DNA of 64,000 nucleotides, taken from positions 1 to 64,000 of the forward strand of contig NZ_AUAR01000009.1 of the NCBI RefSeq assembly GCF_000428825.1, written 5' to 3'. Position 1 is the first letter of the stretch, and each line of letters begins with the position of its first letter. The notes under the pieces were generated by a model. It was not told the origin of the DNA and made no database searches. It saw only the letters and a program-made list of their open reading frames with translations. Origin of the DNA: Desulfomicrobium escambiense DSM 10707. GTDB lineage: Bacteria > Desulfobacterota > Desulfovibrionia > Desulfovibrionales > Desulfomicrobiaceae. Positions 27,401 through 30,400 of this stretch are shown here, piece by piece. Position numbers and translations under genes: made by a program.

Positions 27401-30400
27401 TTACGATGCGGGCGGCATCACCATCAACTCCGCGACGGATGTCATCGTGGCCGGCTCCCTCGTCAACGTGGCCGGCACGACGGCCATCACCAGTGACGGC
27501 ACGGTCACCAGCACGGAGTACGGCCAGGTTCAGGGCAAGGACATCGACTTGGTCGGCGACACGGGCATCGGCTCCTCCGACAGGGCTTTGCAGGTCGATC
27601 TTGCGGGAGGAGTTCTGGATGCGGTCAGCAGCGCAGGCGACATCTTCATCGAAGGATTCACCGGCGCCCTGAACGTCGGCACGGTCGACGCGTCCGACGG
27701 CGACGTGACCATCGGCGCCTATGGTTCCATTACCGCCGCCGGCGGGGTATCGCTGGTCAGCGGCAACTCCATCAACCTGTCCTCCCGGGCGGGCGGCATC
27801 GGTTCGGCCGTCCAGTCTCTGCGCATCGACAGCGGCATCTCCGGGTCGGGCAGCCTGACGGTCTCGGCCATGGACGACGTCCATCTTGCGGAAACAAGCG
27901 GCGACCTGGGCTTGAACACGGTGCGATCGGTGCGCGGCGACGTGTATATCCAGGTGCTCGACGGCAACCTGACCGACGCCAACGGCAACGACACCCGCGA
28001 CGAACGGGCCATCGCCGACCTGGAGGCCTTGTGGAGCAGCATGCGCCTGACCCTCGCGACGGGCGCCGGCGAAGCCGCGCAGCAGAACATCGCCGCCTAC
28101 GAGGGACTCAAGACCAGGGAATACCACAGTTATTGGAACTACCGCGAGCAGCAGGCCGTTCCGTCGGTTTACGACTCTGCCTTCGAGGTCCGGCTGTCGG
28201 ATCTGGAACTGGACTACTACCGGTCCGTCGGCTGGACCGATGAGGATCTCGCGGATCTGGTGGCCAAGCGGACGCTGGAGTATCACGATCTGCACGCGGT
28301 CTACGGCGCCCTGGGCGATGCACGCATCGCCGGCTATGCCTACCAAGTGGTCGTGGGCAGTTCGGAATACGAGGCCCTCATGGCCGGTCATGCCTGGACC
28401 GAGGCCGAACTGGGCACGACCTTCAATCCGTCCTTGCTGCGGGCCAAGACGGACACGGAGACGAAGATAGAGGAAGCCAACATCACGGCCCGGAACGTTT
28501 CCGTCGTCGTTCAAAACGGCGGCATGGGAGGCATCAGCGGTCATGCGACGTTCACCTTGCCCATGAATGCCGATTCCCTGACGGAACAGCAGCGGCTCAT
28601 CCTGGCCGCCGCCGAGCGCGACGACATGATCGCCCGCGATGCGGCCGGCAATATCGTCAACATCTTCGACCCCGGCAGCAACGCGAAGACCCTGGAGGTT
28701 CTGCTTCATGACGATGTGGATATTGCGGCCAGGGGCAGCATCTCCATCACGGGCGATACTCATGTCTACCTAGGCAGCGAGCAGGATATCAACATCGACA
28801 GCGTGTCCGGCGGGGACGCCATCCGCATCAAGGGCGCAGAGGGCATCTACTCCGTGGGCGGAGGAACCGCGGTGACCGGCGGCGGGACGAATGGAGGGGT
28901 GATTCTCGAAGGGGCGAACGCCGCCATCGGCACTTCCGCCCGGCCCGTCTCCGTGGACCTGCAGGCCGGCAATCTGACCGCCAGAGCCACGGGCGACATC
29001 CATCTATCGGCTGTGGGGCACGATCTGTTCATCGACGGGATATATTCGCAGGATGGCTCCGTCGTGGTCGCGGGCACAGGTTCGATCTTCAACGGCAACA
29101 ACGACAGCGAGTGGAACATCCGGGCCAATTCCGTCATCTTGACCGCCGCAGGGTCCATCGGCCAGGACGGCAACGCCCTGAACACCGAACTGCCTCTGCT
29201 CGACGCCGCGCAGCCCGGCCTGGGCGTGATCGACATGACCGCGGGCGGCGACATCTTCGTGAACGAGGTCAGCGGCGACATGAACATCGGCCGCGTCCGG
29301 GCCGGCGGCACTGCCTCCCTGGCGGCGGCCGTGTCCATTCTGGACGCGAACGACGATCCGGACCCCGATGTCATCGCCAACTCCATCACCCTGAACACCC
29401 AGCTCGGAGGCATCGGCGCAGCCGGCAACGACCTGGACATCGATTCGTCCGTCACGGCCGACGGCCTGGTCAACATCTCCTCGGCCGAAAACGTGTACCT
29501 GATCGAGACGATCGGCGACCTGCGCCTCGAGCAGGTCCTGCTGACGGCACTGAACAAGAAGGCCTATCTCGCGGCCCAGGGCAGCATTCTCGGCGCCAAT
29601 TCCTCTGGCGATTACGCCGTGATCGCCGGGGCGGTCATCTTCCGCTCCGACCAGAACATCGGACAGTCCGACGACGCCCTGAACATTCAGGTTCAACGTC
29701 TGGAGGGGTCCGTATCGGGCGACATGTGGGTGCACAACCACGGCGCACTGGTCGTAGGCAACGCCGGCGACGGCACCAGCGGGCTGACCTCGGCCGGCGG
29801 CGGCATCCGGATAACGGCAAGCAGTCCGGTGACCATCGAGGCCGACGTCGTCTCGACGGGTGTGACCAACGACGGGGATATCACCATCACATCCACGGAT
29901 CACGCGGGACCCGGAGACGATATCACCGTCCTCTCCGGCGCGATCATCCAGAGCGTCGGCGGCAATGTCACTCTCCTCTCCGGCGATGACGTCATCCTGC
30001 ACAGCGGCAGCGTCATCATGGCCGACGGGACCGTGCGCATCGTCGGCGATCACGGCGATGCGGATTCCGGCGCGGGCAGCCTGATCGACCTGCACGGAAC
30101 CATCACCGCTCAATCCGTGCTGCTCGAAGTCGGCGATGACGACGACACGGTGGTCGTTCCCGGTATCGCGGTCGCGACCACGATCCGCACCGGCGGCGGC
30201 GACGACGTCATCTACACCGGCAGCAACGCCACCGCGTCGGGCAGCACGGGCGGAACCATGGACGGGATCACGGCCCTGCTCGACATATACGGTGGCGACC
30301 ACCGGCACGGCGACACCCTCGTGATCGATGATTCCGGCAATACGGGCGGCAACAGCTGCATTCTCGACGGGACCACGCTGACCATGACCGGCATGGCCGG

